Assembly (NCBI GenBank): GCA_031262625.1
Contig: JAISHJ010000091.1
Span: 1 to 15,573 of the forward strand
Reading direction: 5' to 3'
Length of the DNA: 15,573 nucleotides
DNA from: Ruminococcus sp.
Lineage (GTDB): Bacteria; Bacillota; Clostridia; Oscillospirales; Ruminococcaceae
Within the stretch, counting starts at the first letter, position 1. The number at the start of each line of letters is the position of its first letter. The notes beneath the pieces were generated by a model. It searched no databases and was not told the DNA's origin. It saw only the letters and a program-made list of their open reading frames with translations. The translations under genes and the position numbers were made by a program. Positions 1 to 7,037 of this stretch are shown here, one piece after another.

Positions 1-176
1 ATCCAGCCTTGACTGTTTAGGAAGCTTATGCGCTCGGAGTTTGAAGCCATGGCAAAAACTTCGTCAAGGGCTTTTTCCTCGCGGGCTTTGAGGACGAAAA
101 AGACTGCGAGACCTATGCAGAGGAGGACAATTAAAACGATAATAAAGGCTTTCTTGCTTTTTTTAGCTCTTGCCAT
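1..176 (-). CDS. Membrane-anchored protein, N-terminal fragment (DUF4830-like)
   Basis: The start of a minus-strand gene whose 3' end lies outside the window; 58 codons are visible. It begins ATG at 176 with an AAGGAG ribosome binding site at 185-190, 8 bases upstream. The protein opens with a short basic stretch (MARAKKSKK), then one hydrophobic segment at about residues 10-29, then a charged linker, so it is an N-terminal signal anchor with the rest probably outside the membrane. After the anchor, SNSERISFLNSQGW resembles the opening of DUF4830 proteins (an S/T-N-x-E-R-I-x-F-L...G-W pattern) from Clostridia; this is from memory of the family and is tentative. The coding status is well supported by the start, the Shine-Dalgarno and the protein composition. 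No clear promoter of its own was found, so read-through from the tRNA gene upstream on the same strand is possible. Confidence 0.75.
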   Translation of the reverse strand, partial: MARAKKSKKAFIIVLIVLLCIGLAVFFVLKAREEKALDEVFAMASNSERISFLNSQGW

Positions 177-271
177 AGAAGATGCTCCTTCGCTATGTAT
201 ACAATTTATCAGAAATCGGTTTTAATAATTTCTATGCGGACAAACTGTTGAATAGTACTAGCATCGGAAAT

Positions 272-302
272 TTAAAATAACCCGCCCAAATATGAACGAG
301 TT
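272..302 (-). terminator. Weak candidate terminator after tRNA-Ser
   Basis: Read on the minus strand, AACTCG (302-297) can pair with CGGGTT (284-279) across a 12-base loop, with one G-T wobble, followed by ATTTTA. The stem is short, so this is only a possible terminator for the tRNA transcript. Confidence 0.3.
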
Positions 303-320
303 ACTTATATATGCACCGGA

Positions 321-406
321 CGGAAGCGGTGGGATTCGAACCCACGTGCCGGTTAAGGCAAACTGATTTCGAGTCAGTCCCGTTATGGCCACTTCGATAC
401 GCTTCC
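321..406 (-). tRNA. tRNA-Ser (anticodon CGA)
   Basis: The minus strand folds into a complete class II tRNA. The acceptor arms GGAAGCG and CGCTTCC pair fully. The anticodon stem ACTGA/TCAGT carries the loop CTCGAAA, giving anticodon CGA (plus-strand positions 369-371), which reads the serine codon UCG. A long variable arm (TGCC/GGCA with a 6-base loop) and the T arm GTGGG-TTCGAAT-CCCAC follow. The long variable arm and a discriminator G at 321 both fit serine. The 3' CCA is not encoded and must be added after transcription. Confidence 0.97.
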
Positions 407-428
407 ATATTGGCAGAACACTTTTTAT

Positions 429-457
429 ATTTTACTATAAAATTTTAGTTATGTCAA
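429..457 (-). promoter_or_regulatory. Sigma-A promoter for tRNA-Ser
   Basis: On the minus strand, -35 TTGACA (457-452), a 17-base spacer and -10 TAAAAT (434-429) precede the tRNA. The likely start of transcription is about 16 bases before the mature tRNA 5' end. It points away from the ABC promoter at 509-537. Confidence 0.85.
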
Positions 458-508
458 GTAGATAGTGCGAAATTAATTAAAAATTCATAAAATTTTCGGT
501 AGAATGTG

Positions 509-537
509 TTGACATATGAGATTACATATATTATAAT
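509..537 (+). promoter_or_regulatory. Consensus sigma-A promoter for the ABC exporter operon
   Basis: A perfect -35 TTGACA (509-514) and perfect -10 TATAAT (532-537) are separated by 17 bases. The leader to the first gene is only about 35 bases and holds the ribosome binding site GGAGG at 566-570. No operator repeat is visible around it. Confidence 0.9.
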
Positions 538-579
538 ATTATTTATGAAAATAATGGAGTTTCACGGAGGACGAAAATT

Positions 580-1323
580 TTGAATGTTTTAGAGGTTTCC
601 GGGCTGTCAAAGAAATATCCGAAAAAGGATGTATTTGCGGCTGATGATGTGACATTTGAGGTTGGAGAGGGCGAAATTTACGCTCTAATCGGACCGAACG
701 GAGCAGGGAAGACGACCACAATCCGTATGCTTGCGACTTTAATCTCTCCTACTAAGGGGGATGCTTATATGGATGGGTTCGCCTTAACCAAAAAACCCGA
801 TGAATTCAGAAAGCGGGTTACATATCTGCCGGATGAAGCGGGAGCATATAAAACGCTTACCGGCATAGGCTACTTAGAGTTTATGGGAAGCCTTTTTGCG
901 AAAGACAAGGCTGAACTTGAAGGCTTTGTACGTCAGGGAGAAGCTATATCGGGGCTTGGGGATAAACTCCGCGACAAAATCGGCGGCTATTCACGCGGAA
1001 TGATAAGAAAACTCCTTCTTGCGAGGGCGGTTATGACAAGCCCGAAGCTTGCGATAATGGATGAAGCTACGAGCGGACTTGACGTAATTAACGCGCTTGA
1101 AATACGGAAGATGATAAAAGATCTTTCGGTTAATAATAAAATGTCATTTTTGCTGTCTTCCCATAATATGCTTGAGATCGAGTACTTAGCGGACAGAGTG
1201 GGACTTATAACCGCCGGGAAAATTACTGCGCAGGGAACTGTGAAGGAACTTAAAGAGCGATATAATTCCGACAACTTAGAAGAAGTATTTGTAAAGGCGG
1301 TGAGCGAAAGTGAAGTTCTCTAA
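580..1323 (+). CDS. ABC exporter ATP-binding protein (NatA-like, ABC-2 partner)
   Basis: This is the cytoplasmic ATPase of an ABC exporter; it hydrolyses ATP to drive the permease encoded next. Visible motifs are Walker A GPNGAGKT (residues 38-45), a Q-loop region YLPDE (about 82-86), the signature in the form GYSRGM (136-141), Walker B with catalytic glutamate LAIMDE (157-162), the D-loop SGLD and the H-loop histidine in LLSSH (His195). The YSRGM signature and the lack of extra domains place it with NatA/CcmA-type ATPases that pair with ABC-2 permeases. At 247 residues it is of normal length. Translation starts at TTG 580, nine bases after GGAGG; no in-frame ATG is better placed. Its 3' end overlaps the permease start by 14 bases, so the two are translationally coupled. 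The substrate cannot be told from sequence; sodium, peptide or drug export are all possible for this family. Confidence 0.93.
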   Translation: MNVLEVSGLSKKYPKKDVFAADDVTFEVGEGEIYALIGPNGAGKTTTIRMLATLISPTKGDAYMDGFALTKKPDEFRKRVTYLPDEAGAYKTLTGIGYLEFMGSLFAKDKAELEGFVRQGEAISGLGDKLRDKIGGYSRGMIRKLLLARAVMTSPKLAIMDEATSGLDVINALEIRKMIKDLSVNNKMSFLLSSHNMLEIEYLADRVGLITAGKITAQGTVKELKERYNSDNLEEVFVKAVSESEVL

Positions 1324-2707
1324 CCTTTTTAATAAAGAGATAAAAGGTCTTTTAACCCGTCAGGTTATCGTCTCAATGATAGTGACAATGTTTCTTTTTA
1401 TCATGCTCGGGCAGATTTTAGGCGGAGCAATGAGCGGTATCAGTGAATCGGCGATGGGTTCGAAAATTTCCATAGCAAATCTTGACGGAAGTGCCTTTAC
1501 GGCTGATATTTTAGCACGAATGGAAGATGACGGCAGTTCCCTCAACATGGTAACTCTTCCCGAAAATATTAATCCCGAAAGTTACGCCGCAGAGCTTGAA
1601 AATCTCGGGATAAAATCGCTTATAATTATTCCGGAGGGTTTCGGAGACTCCGTTATAAATGACGGAGAAAACGGCGAGATTACGGTAGTTTCCGAAATGT
1701 CGGTCGGGGGAATGTTCACTAACCTTGATTCGCTTAGTGCCGCCGATGCCGTTGACACAATTAATACCGCTTCAAAAGATGAGATACTGCTTAAAAAATA
1801 CGGCGTTTCGGATGAAATTTTAGCAAAGCTTGAAGCGGGTGCTGCTACCGTTGACTACACAACGCTTGACGGGAAGATTGCGAAGATTAACCCTTCCGCG
1901 CTCTCGATGGTAATGATGTTTCAGATGATGATTGCGCCGATTGCAGTGTTCTTTCTTCTGACGATGGCTTCTCAGATGATTATGACAGCAATTTCGACAG
2001 AAAAGATTGACAAAACTCTCGAAACGCTCCTCTCAACGCCTGTATCGAGACTGTCGGTACTTATGTCGAAGATGACGGCGGCGGTTGTTGCGGCATTATT
2101 AAACGTGGTTACGATGGGTATCGGAATGATATTCTACGTGGGCGGAATTGCCGGAGGGGTTGCGAGCGGAATAATGGGTTCTGCCGACCTCAGCGCGATA
2201 GAAGGGCAGGTTTCGAGCGCAGACTTCTCTGCGGTATCGGATGCTGTTGCTTCGGTTCCGCAGGCTCTTGCGGCACTGGGCGTAACGCTGTCAATACCCG
2301 AATATCTCCTCTTCGGTTTACAGCTTATACTTTCGCTTGCGATAGGGCTTGCAGCCGCTTTACTCCTCGGGGCAATGGCTACGGATGCGAAATCACAGGC
2401 ATCTTTAATGCTCCCTGTAACTATGGCTTCAATGCTTCCGTTTTTCGTTACGCTTTTTGCGGACGTAAACGCTATGCCTGTTATGTTTAAGTTTATCATG
2501 TACGCTATTCCCTTTACAAACGCTTATATGGCGATACCGAACCTCATGTCGGGGAATCTCCTTATATTCTGGGTCGGAGCGGCTTATCAGGCGGTGTTCC
2601 TTGCAGGAACGCTCTATGCGGCGGTGAAAATGTTCATGTCAGACAAACTCTTTACCGCAAGCTTCGGCGAGAATACAAAGAAAAAATCACTCTTTGCAAA
2701 AAAATAA
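1310..2707 (+). CDS. ABC-2 family exporter permease (NatB-like)
   Basis: This is the membrane partner of the preceding ATPase. The 465-residue protein has one N-terminal membrane segment (about 20-40), a large soluble region outside the membrane (about 45-195), then roughly six membrane segments (about 205-228, 255-285, 332-357, 366-384, 391-412, 417-441). This is the layout of the NatB/ABC2_membrane_3 group. The cytoplasmic stretch EKIDKTLETLLSTPVSR (231-247) matches the coupling-helix region in which these permeases contact the ATPase. The start is GTG at 1310, inside the ATPase gene and preceded by AAGGCGGTGA. An alanine/serine-rich insert at about 290-325 lies between membrane segments. 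The C-terminus is basic (TKKKSLFAKK) and cytoplasmic. A strong terminator follows the gene. Substrate unknown. Confidence 0.92.
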   Translation: MKFSNLFNKEIKGLLTRQVIVSMIVTMFLFIMLGQILGGAMSGISESAMGSKISIANLDGSAFTADILARMEDDGSSLNMVTLPENINPESYAAELENLGIKSLIIIPEGFGDSVINDGENGEITVVSEMSVGGMFTNLDSLSAADAVDTINTASKDEILLKKYGVSDEILAKLEAGAATVDYTTLDGKIAKINPSALSMVMMFQMMIAPIAVFFLLTMASQMIMTAISTEKIDKTLETLLSTPVSRLSVLMSKMTAAVVAALLNVVTMGIGMIFYVGGIAGGVASGIMGSADLSAIEGQVSSADFSAVSDAVASVPQALAALGVTLSIPEYLLFGLQLILSLAIGLAAALLLGAMATDAKSQASLMLPVTMASMLPFFVTLFADVNAMPVMFKFIMYAIPFTNAYMAIPNLMSGNLLIFWVGAAYQAVFLAGTLYAAVKMFMSDKLFTASFGENTKKKSLFAKK

Positions 2708-2722
2708 AAAGGTATAAAAAGG

Positions 2723-2756
2723 AAGCCGACAGCAAAGCGCTGTCGGCTTTAGTTTT
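2723..2756. terminator. Bidirectional rho-independent terminator
   Basis: A perfect 11-base-pair stem, AAGCCGACAGC (2723-2733) with GCTGTCGGCTT (2739-2749), has a 5-base loop. A T-rich tail follows on the plus strand, and on the minus strand the stem is followed by CCTTTTTATA. It ends both the ABC operon (plus) and the secreted-protein operon (minus), which converge here. Confidence 0.93.
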
Positions 2757-2777
2757 ATCATACGCTGCGGATGTTTG

Positions 2778-5210
2778 CTAATCTATCCTAAAATAGAAGT
2801 TCGGTGTATCTGTGCTTATATCTCCTTGGAATAAATGGTAAACCCTTCTCGAAATTTCATAATCGCTTACCGCTAATGACGTTGTCTTATCATAAGCATC
2901 TATAGACTTTGTATGGCAATATACAGAAAATGTATATTCCGTGTATGTATATGGGGCGCAGGCAAGTACTTTCATTTCCCGCGGGAGGATTTTGTTGACC
3001 TTCATATCAGCGGCAATCGAACGGCCGAGTTTTACAGCACGCAGTTTCATCTGTTTTGCTACATCAATATGAAGAAATTTGTCGCTCCTGTAAAAAGTAG
3101 GACTATTTGCGCCCCAATAATCAGTCGATTTTACAAACGTTAAAACTTTATTAGCTGTTATGCAAAAACCTTTATTTGATGACGGATTTGCGGGATTGCG
3201 GTCTTTAGAAACACCCGCGCCGGTCCTGAAGTAGTTGTAAAGATTGGTATAAGCAGTACTTACATTGCTTGCATCGGTTAAATCCGGGTCAGCAGCAATA
3301 CATTTTGTTAAAACGCTGTATGATTCATAAAGTCTTGAAATAATCATCTCTCTGAACTTGTCGCGGAAAGGGAATGCTTCGTATTCCCAGTTATAAGTGT
3401 TGTTAATTATCTCGTCGAAATCCGCCAAAACATTGGTAGTTCCCGGTGTAGTTACTGTGTTACAGAGCGAAATAAATGAAGCATTGAGAGTAGTACCGTT
3501 TACCGGGTATTTATAAAAACTCTTCCCGACTGTTTCTCCCGCTTTTGCAAAAAGCATTTTTGCTGCGAACGAATTGTTGCCGCCTAAAGATGCCATAATT
3601 TGTGCTTTTGATTGAGTTTGACTGTAATTTTTTATTGTAGTTTCGAGATTTGTTTTTGCGGTTTGCTTATCTTTTTCACTTAAACTATTATAGTCTGCTC
3701 CCGATAAAATAACGTCGGCGCTTCCCGTACGCAAAAGCTTTCTGACTTCCTTGTCTATCTCTGCTGTATACTCTTTCGTAACAGCGGACAGGTCGGCAAG
3801 CCGCGTTTCAAAGTTTTGAATTCGTGTTTTTGCGCCTTGTTTTCCCACTTCGTCAGAAAGGTTCTGTATCATAAGACCGAGGTTTGTGTTTTGTGTTTGA
3901 AGTGCTTTTATTTCGGCTAAAATTTTCATTTCCGGAGCATCGTCTGCTTCAATCCAACCTGCCCATTGCGCGATTTTTGTACCGAATGCAATAGCGGAAT
4001 TTACGATTTCGAGACTGTCACTAATCGGCGAAAGTGATGAGAAGAAGGAAGCAAGCGACGTCGGAGTATACATCTCATCTGTTATTACAGTATAAGGCAT
4101 ATAACTATATGTACCGATTTCACCAAACGGAATAAATTCCAAAGAAACAGCTTCGGTCTCTTTGCTGTAAGAAATCGGCTCTTCAAAAGAGATGCTCCGC
4201 TCATATGAAAGTTCTTCGGAAGCTGTACCCCAAGGGTTAGTGAGCGCACCGGCTGCTAAGGTTAGTTTACCGCGAAGGAGAAGGTCTTCGGCTTTTGTAG
4301 GGTCAACCGTGAAACTCATGAGGGTTTCGCCGTCCTCCGATATGGTGAAAGCCGCTGTATCTGCACTATAAGCGAAATTTCCGCCGAGGGTAATTAATGA
4401 GGTGTCGATAGTTTTGTTATAACCGTAAAGTCTGCATAAAACTTGAAGAGTGCCGTCTTCGTTCGGGACAGTTTCTTCTATCTGCGGAACAACACCTGCA
4501 AAGGGCATTGTAAGGTCAACAGCCGTTCCGTTTATAGTAGTTAAAGCTTCGCCGGACACAGCAATTTCCGCGCCGTCTAATCCGACTTTATTAAAAGCTT
4601 TGAGTACCGCATCAATATCGTCATAATTTTCGACAGTCATGCTGATAACGGCGTTTGTATCGTCAATCTTTTTAAACGCGGTGATTTCTGCCGGAACATC
4701 TCCCGTGAAGGAAACGTTTGTAATATCAACTTTTTGCTCGAATTTACACTGATAAAGCGTAATCGGCATCTTCAAAACGCCGTCTTCAAACGAAATATCG
4801 GAGTATTCGATAAACATCTGCGGCTTTACTATATCAAATGTAATATCGACAGATTCCCTTCCGTCGGTAAAGGCAGAACTTAGAATTCTAACCTGCGCGG
4901 TTTCGTAATTTTTATCAATCTTACCGTCAAGAGTAACCTTAAACGCCATGTCGTCTTTCCATTCAATACTCTTTACTGTCATAGTATTAAAGCCGTAATC
5001 AAGCTTAAAATCCTTCGCCGAAACTGTCGCGGCGAATTCGTCTTTATAATCAAGATCAAATTCAAGTACTATATCTTTTTCATCAACATCAACAGTCTCA
5101 TTGATTTGGTCGATCGAAGTTTCCTCTGTATTATTAGCCGCTCCCATAAGCGATAACGCCATAACTACCGCTAAGAGAGTACAAAGAAGCCGCCTGATAT
5201 TCTTTTTCAT
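2778..5210 (-). CDS. Large secreted protein, beta-rich N-terminus and helical centre, function unknown
   Basis: An 810-residue protein of no family I can name. A clear Sec signal peptide (MKKNIRRLLC then a hydrophobic core to about residue 23, likely cut near MGA-A) shows export. Residues about 30-345 are acidic and rich in beta-strand patterns (alternating hydrophobic residues, many Asp/Thr/Val), suggesting several Ig-like or similar sandwich domains. Residues about 385-500 are quite different: a small-residue/hydrophobic helix (ISDSLEIVNSAIAFGTKIAQ), a WAGWIEADDAPE turn, then a long amphipathic coiled-coil-like helix (428-495). The C-terminal third is mixed, with aromatic residues and several cysteines, and no LPxTG motif or S-layer repeats, so it is probably released or held non-covalently. 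Start ATG 5210 has GGGAG 8 bases upstream, overlapping the stop region of the peptide gene 13 bases before it, so the two are co-translated. Resemblance to helical pore-forming toxins is only an impression. Confidence 0.85.
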   Translation of the reverse strand: MKKNIRRLLCTLLAVVMALSLMGAANNTEETSIDQINETVDVDEKDIVLEFDLDYKDEFAATVSAKDFKLDYGFNTMTVKSIEWKDDMAFKVTLDGKIDKNYETAQVRILSSAFTDGRESVDITFDIVKPQMFIEYSDISFEDGVLKMPITLYQCKFEQKVDITNVSFTGDVPAEITAFKKIDDTNAVISMTVENYDDIDAVLKAFNKVGLDGAEIAVSGEALTTINGTAVDLTMPFAGVVPQIEETVPNEDGTLQVLCRLYGYNKTIDTSLITLGGNFAYSADTAAFTISEDGETLMSFTVDPTKAEDLLLRGKLTLAAGALTNPWGTASEELSYERSISFEEPISYSKETEAVSLEFIPFGEIGTYSYMPYTVITDEMYTPTSLASFFSSLSPISDSLEIVNSAIAFGTKIAQWAGWIEADDAPEMKILAEIKALQTQNTNLGLMIQNLSDEVGKQGAKTRIQNFETRLADLSAVTKEYTAEIDKEVRKLLRTGSADVILSGADYNSLSEKDKQTAKTNLETTIKNYSQTQSKAQIMASLGGNNSFAAKMLFAKAGETVGKSFYKYPVNGTTLNASFISLCNTVTTPGTTNVLADFDEIINNTYNWEYEAFPFRDKFREMIISRLYESYSVLTKCIAADPDLTDASNVSTAYTNLYNYFRTGAGVSKDRNPANPSSNKGFCITANKVLTFVKSTDYWGANSPTFYRSDKFLHIDVAKQMKLRAVKLGRSIAADMKVNKILPREMKVLACAPYTYTEYTFSVYCHTKSIDAYDKTTSLAVSDYEISRRVYHLFQGDISTDTPNFYFRID

Positions 5211-5223
5211 ATGTACTTCTCCC

Positions 5224-5406
5224 TCATACTATTTCCGCGCCGCAGTTTGAACAGGTTTTTACACCGGGTCCGTCCGGAACTTCCACTGTCTTGCCGCATT
5301 TCTTACATAACATGAACTTTTTGCTTACGCCGAAATCGGGTGCGTTAAAACCGAAACCGCCTACAACTTTTTCTGCTTCTTGGTCGGAAACAAATTTATT
5401 TTCCAT
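5224..5406 (-). CDS. Double-glycine-leader peptide with zinc-ribbon-like core
   Basis: A 60-residue small protein. Residues 1-17, MENKFVSDQEAEKVVGG, have the form of the leader that C39-peptidase ABC transporters cut after the two glycines (bacteriocin/peptide leaders with an acidic helix, hydrophobic spaced residues and GG). The remaining 43 residues carry two CxxC pairs (Cys34/Cys37 and Cys52/Cys55) 14 residues apart, each followed by glycine (CKKCGK, CSNCGA), as in zinc ribbons. The start ATG 5406 has GGGAG at 5414-5418, 7 bases away. It is the first gene of an operon with the secreted 810-residue protein and lies just after a promoter with a palindrome. No C39 peptidase transporter is in the window; the nearby ABC exporter lacks a peptidase domain. 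It could be a secreted peptide, a signal, or a cytoplasmic zinc-ribbon protein with a chance leader resemblance. Confidence 0.8.
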   Translation of the reverse strand: MENKFVSDQEAEKVVGGFGFNAPDFGVSKKFMLCKKCGKTVEVPDGPGVKTCSNCGAEIV

Positions 5407-5444
5407 TTAATTTCTCCCGCGAATAGTTTAATTACATTTCCTTT

Positions 5445-5474
5445 ACAAATTATAACGCATGGTTTATAATTTGT
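5445..5474. promoter_or_regulatory. Palindromic operator candidate
   Basis: ACAAATTATAA (5445-5455) is repeated in perfect inverted orientation as TTATAATTTGT (5464-5474), with an 8-base spacer. The palindrome covers the -10 box, the whole promoter spacer and the edge of the -35 box of the minus-strand promoter at 5449-5477. This is the classic position for a dimeric repressor site. Part of the symmetry comes from the AT-rich promoter boxes themselves, so an accidental origin is not excluded. Confidence 0.55.
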
Positions 5475-5477
5475 CAA
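5449..5477 (-). promoter_or_regulatory. Consensus sigma-A promoter for the GG-leader/secreted-protein operon
   Basis: On the minus strand, -35 TTGACA (5477-5472), exactly 17 bases, then -10 TATAAT (5454-5449). The start of translation is at 5406, giving a leader of about 35 bases. Confidence 0.9.
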
Positions 5478-5545
5478 TACATTCTGCAAAAAATAAATAT
5501 ATTTTGACGTTGCACTAAGGCTGCGCTGTTTCTTTTTAAAAATGC

Positions 5546-5574
5546 TTGACAAAGCAAAGACTTTTTGCTATAAT
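5546..5574 (+). promoter_or_regulatory. Consensus sigma-A promoter for the NYN-hom-greA-lysS run
   Basis: -35 TTGACA (5546-5551), 17 bases, -10 TATAAT (5569-5574). It is divergent from the promoter at 5449-5477, with about 70 bases between the two -35 boxes. The ribosome binding site AAAGGAGGAG (5598-5607) follows. Confidence 0.9.
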
Positions 5575-5613
5575 TAATGGTGGAATATTATGAAGATAAA
5601 GGAGGAGTGAATT

Positions 5614-7014
5614 ATGAACAGAGTGCTTACGAAAGATATAGTCGGTAAAGTAGGATACCTTATCGGAGTAAAGAAATTTTTCCTTGAACAGGATTTTCGC
5701 AGTGACGGCGTACCGCTCCCGTTTTTGGCGGAATTTGACGAAACCCCTGCCACGCGGATTATACGAAGCCTATGTAAACTGCGTAATATGTTCATTCTGC
5801 GCTATAAAACTCTCGATTCAATGCTCACATACGAACTTAAAAACTTAAAAGACCTTGATTTTATTTCCCAAGAAGACGTCGAAGGTCTCGAAAAAATGGG
5901 CGTTGACATAGTTAAATATAACTATCGTGCGGCGGAATATATTAAGGAATTCAACACGCTTATAAACGCAAAGATTGATGATGTTAAGGGTTATTTTCCG
6001 GATTTTGTAGAATGGCGGCTTATTCGTAACCTATTCATTATGCCAAACGGCGATAAGCCCGAAACTTTTAAGAGCCAATACCACAAATTCGCCTGTAATA
6101 AAGAGCAGTACCCCTATAAAATGTACATTAACTGGCACGCGGAAGACTGCGGAAATCTGCTTGCGAATGATGCGAAGTTCCTGCAGATTCTCTACCGCCA
6201 AAACGGTATGCAGTTTCACCAGACAAGCCAAGTCTCCGATGCGGCACGTGACGTTAAAACCTCAATTTACAGTTTTATTGAATCCGCGCGAAAATGCGTA
6301 GTAGTAGTCGATTGCGAAAATGCCGATCTGTATAAACTTTATGCGGTACTCAAAAACTTAAACCCCGATGAAATTTCAAGGATTGAAAAAATACTTCTCT
6401 ATGACGACCCGAATACCATTGATGCTTGGCATATCTTAGAAGACTTTCTCGATGTTCCTGTTGAATATAATGAAATAGTCCGCGTCTTAGACCATAAATC
6501 AATCGTTGATGCGGCGATTATTACCGGCGTTTCACGCGAACACTACGCCGAACACACCGACTCGTTTATCCTTGTTTCCTCCGATTCGGACTATTGGGTG
6601 CTTATTCAAAGCCTTTCGGAAGCGCGCTTTCTCGTTATGATTGAGGAGGACAAGTGTTCTCACGCCATAAAAGAACATATGCAGGAATTCTCCGTCCCGT
6701 ACTGTTCAATCGACGAATTCTACTCCGGCAACATAAGCGATCTAAAAACAGCCGCCCTTATTGGGGAACTCAAGGTTTGCACCGAAGAATATATCGAACT
6801 TAACGCTCGACAGCTTCTTGAAGATATTTACTGGAATTGTCACATTACTGCTACTGAAATTGAAAAGCAGAAATTTTATGAAAAATATATAAAATCGCTC
6901 AAACTTGATATTGACCCGGACGGGAAGATGCGTCTTATAATTACCGCACCCCTCCCCTTCCAGAACCACATCGAAGCCGGCGACATCTCAGAACGTCTCG
7001 CGGTAAGTAAATAA
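5614..7014 (+). CDS. NYN (PIN-like) domain protein, putative ribonuclease
   Basis: A 466-residue cytoplasmic protein. The C-terminal half carries the marks of a NYN domain, the PIN-like nuclease fold of LabA/DUF88 proteins: a beta strand ending in acidic residues and asparagine, VVVVDCEN (229-236), a conserved aspartate in IVDAAI (Asp299), and VSSDSDYW (321-328), where the second acidic cluster should sit. These acidic residues would bind the metal that cleaves RNA. The N-terminal half (about 1-215) is largely helical, has no motif I recognise, and is not part of a standard NYN protein. Residues after about 390 form a further helical tail. Start ATG 5614 has a strong AAAGGAGGAG site. It is the first gene after a consensus promoter and is followed after 23 bases by homoserine dehydrogenase. 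The fold call is good; RNA cleavage and the target are inferred. Confidence 0.8.
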   Translation: MNRVLTKDIVGKVGYLIGVKKFFLEQDFRSDGVPLPFLAEFDETPATRIIRSLCKLRNMFILRYKTLDSMLTYELKNLKDLDFISQEDVEGLEKMGVDIVKYNYRAAEYIKEFNTLINAKIDDVKGYFPDFVEWRLIRNLFIMPNGDKPETFKSQYHKFACNKEQYPYKMYINWHAEDCGNLLANDAKFLQILYRQNGMQFHQTSQVSDAARDVKTSIYSFIESARKCVVVVDCENADLYKLYAVLKNLNPDEISRIEKILLYDDPNTIDAWHILEDFLDVPVEYNEIVRVLDHKSIVDAAIITGVSREHYAEHTDSFILVSSDSDYWVLIQSLSEARFLVMIEEDKCSHAIKEHMQEFSVPYCSIDEFYSGNISDLKTAALIGELKVCTEEYIELNARQLLEDIYWNCHITATEIEKQKFYEKYIKSLKLDIDPDGKMRLIITAPLPFQNHIEAGDISERLAVSK

Positions 7015-7037
7015 ATCACATTAAGGAAAATATTCAT

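Noticed and set aside
28..225. A 65-codon plus-strand frame at the left edge
   Set aside because: It is antisense to the membrane-anchored protein, which has a good ribosome binding site and a clear hydrophobic anchor.
190..240. A sigma-A promoter for the left-edge minus gene
   Set aside because: A TATACA hexamer is present, but no -35 box at 16-18 bases was found.
700..1010. The YSRGM signature as a defective ABC motif
   Set aside because: YSxGM variants are normal in NatA/CcmA-type ATPases, and the Walker motifs and H-loop are intact.
580..2707. The ABC exporter as the GG-leader peptide's processing transporter
   Set aside because: The ATPase and permease are separate proteins with no C39 peptidase domain, and the operon is convergent with the peptide operon rather than joined to it.
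5361..5552. A 63-codon minus-strand frame overlapping the GG-leader gene and its promoter
   Set aside because: It would have to start upstream of the consensus promoter for that strand, and its residues look like translated AT-rich promoter sequence.
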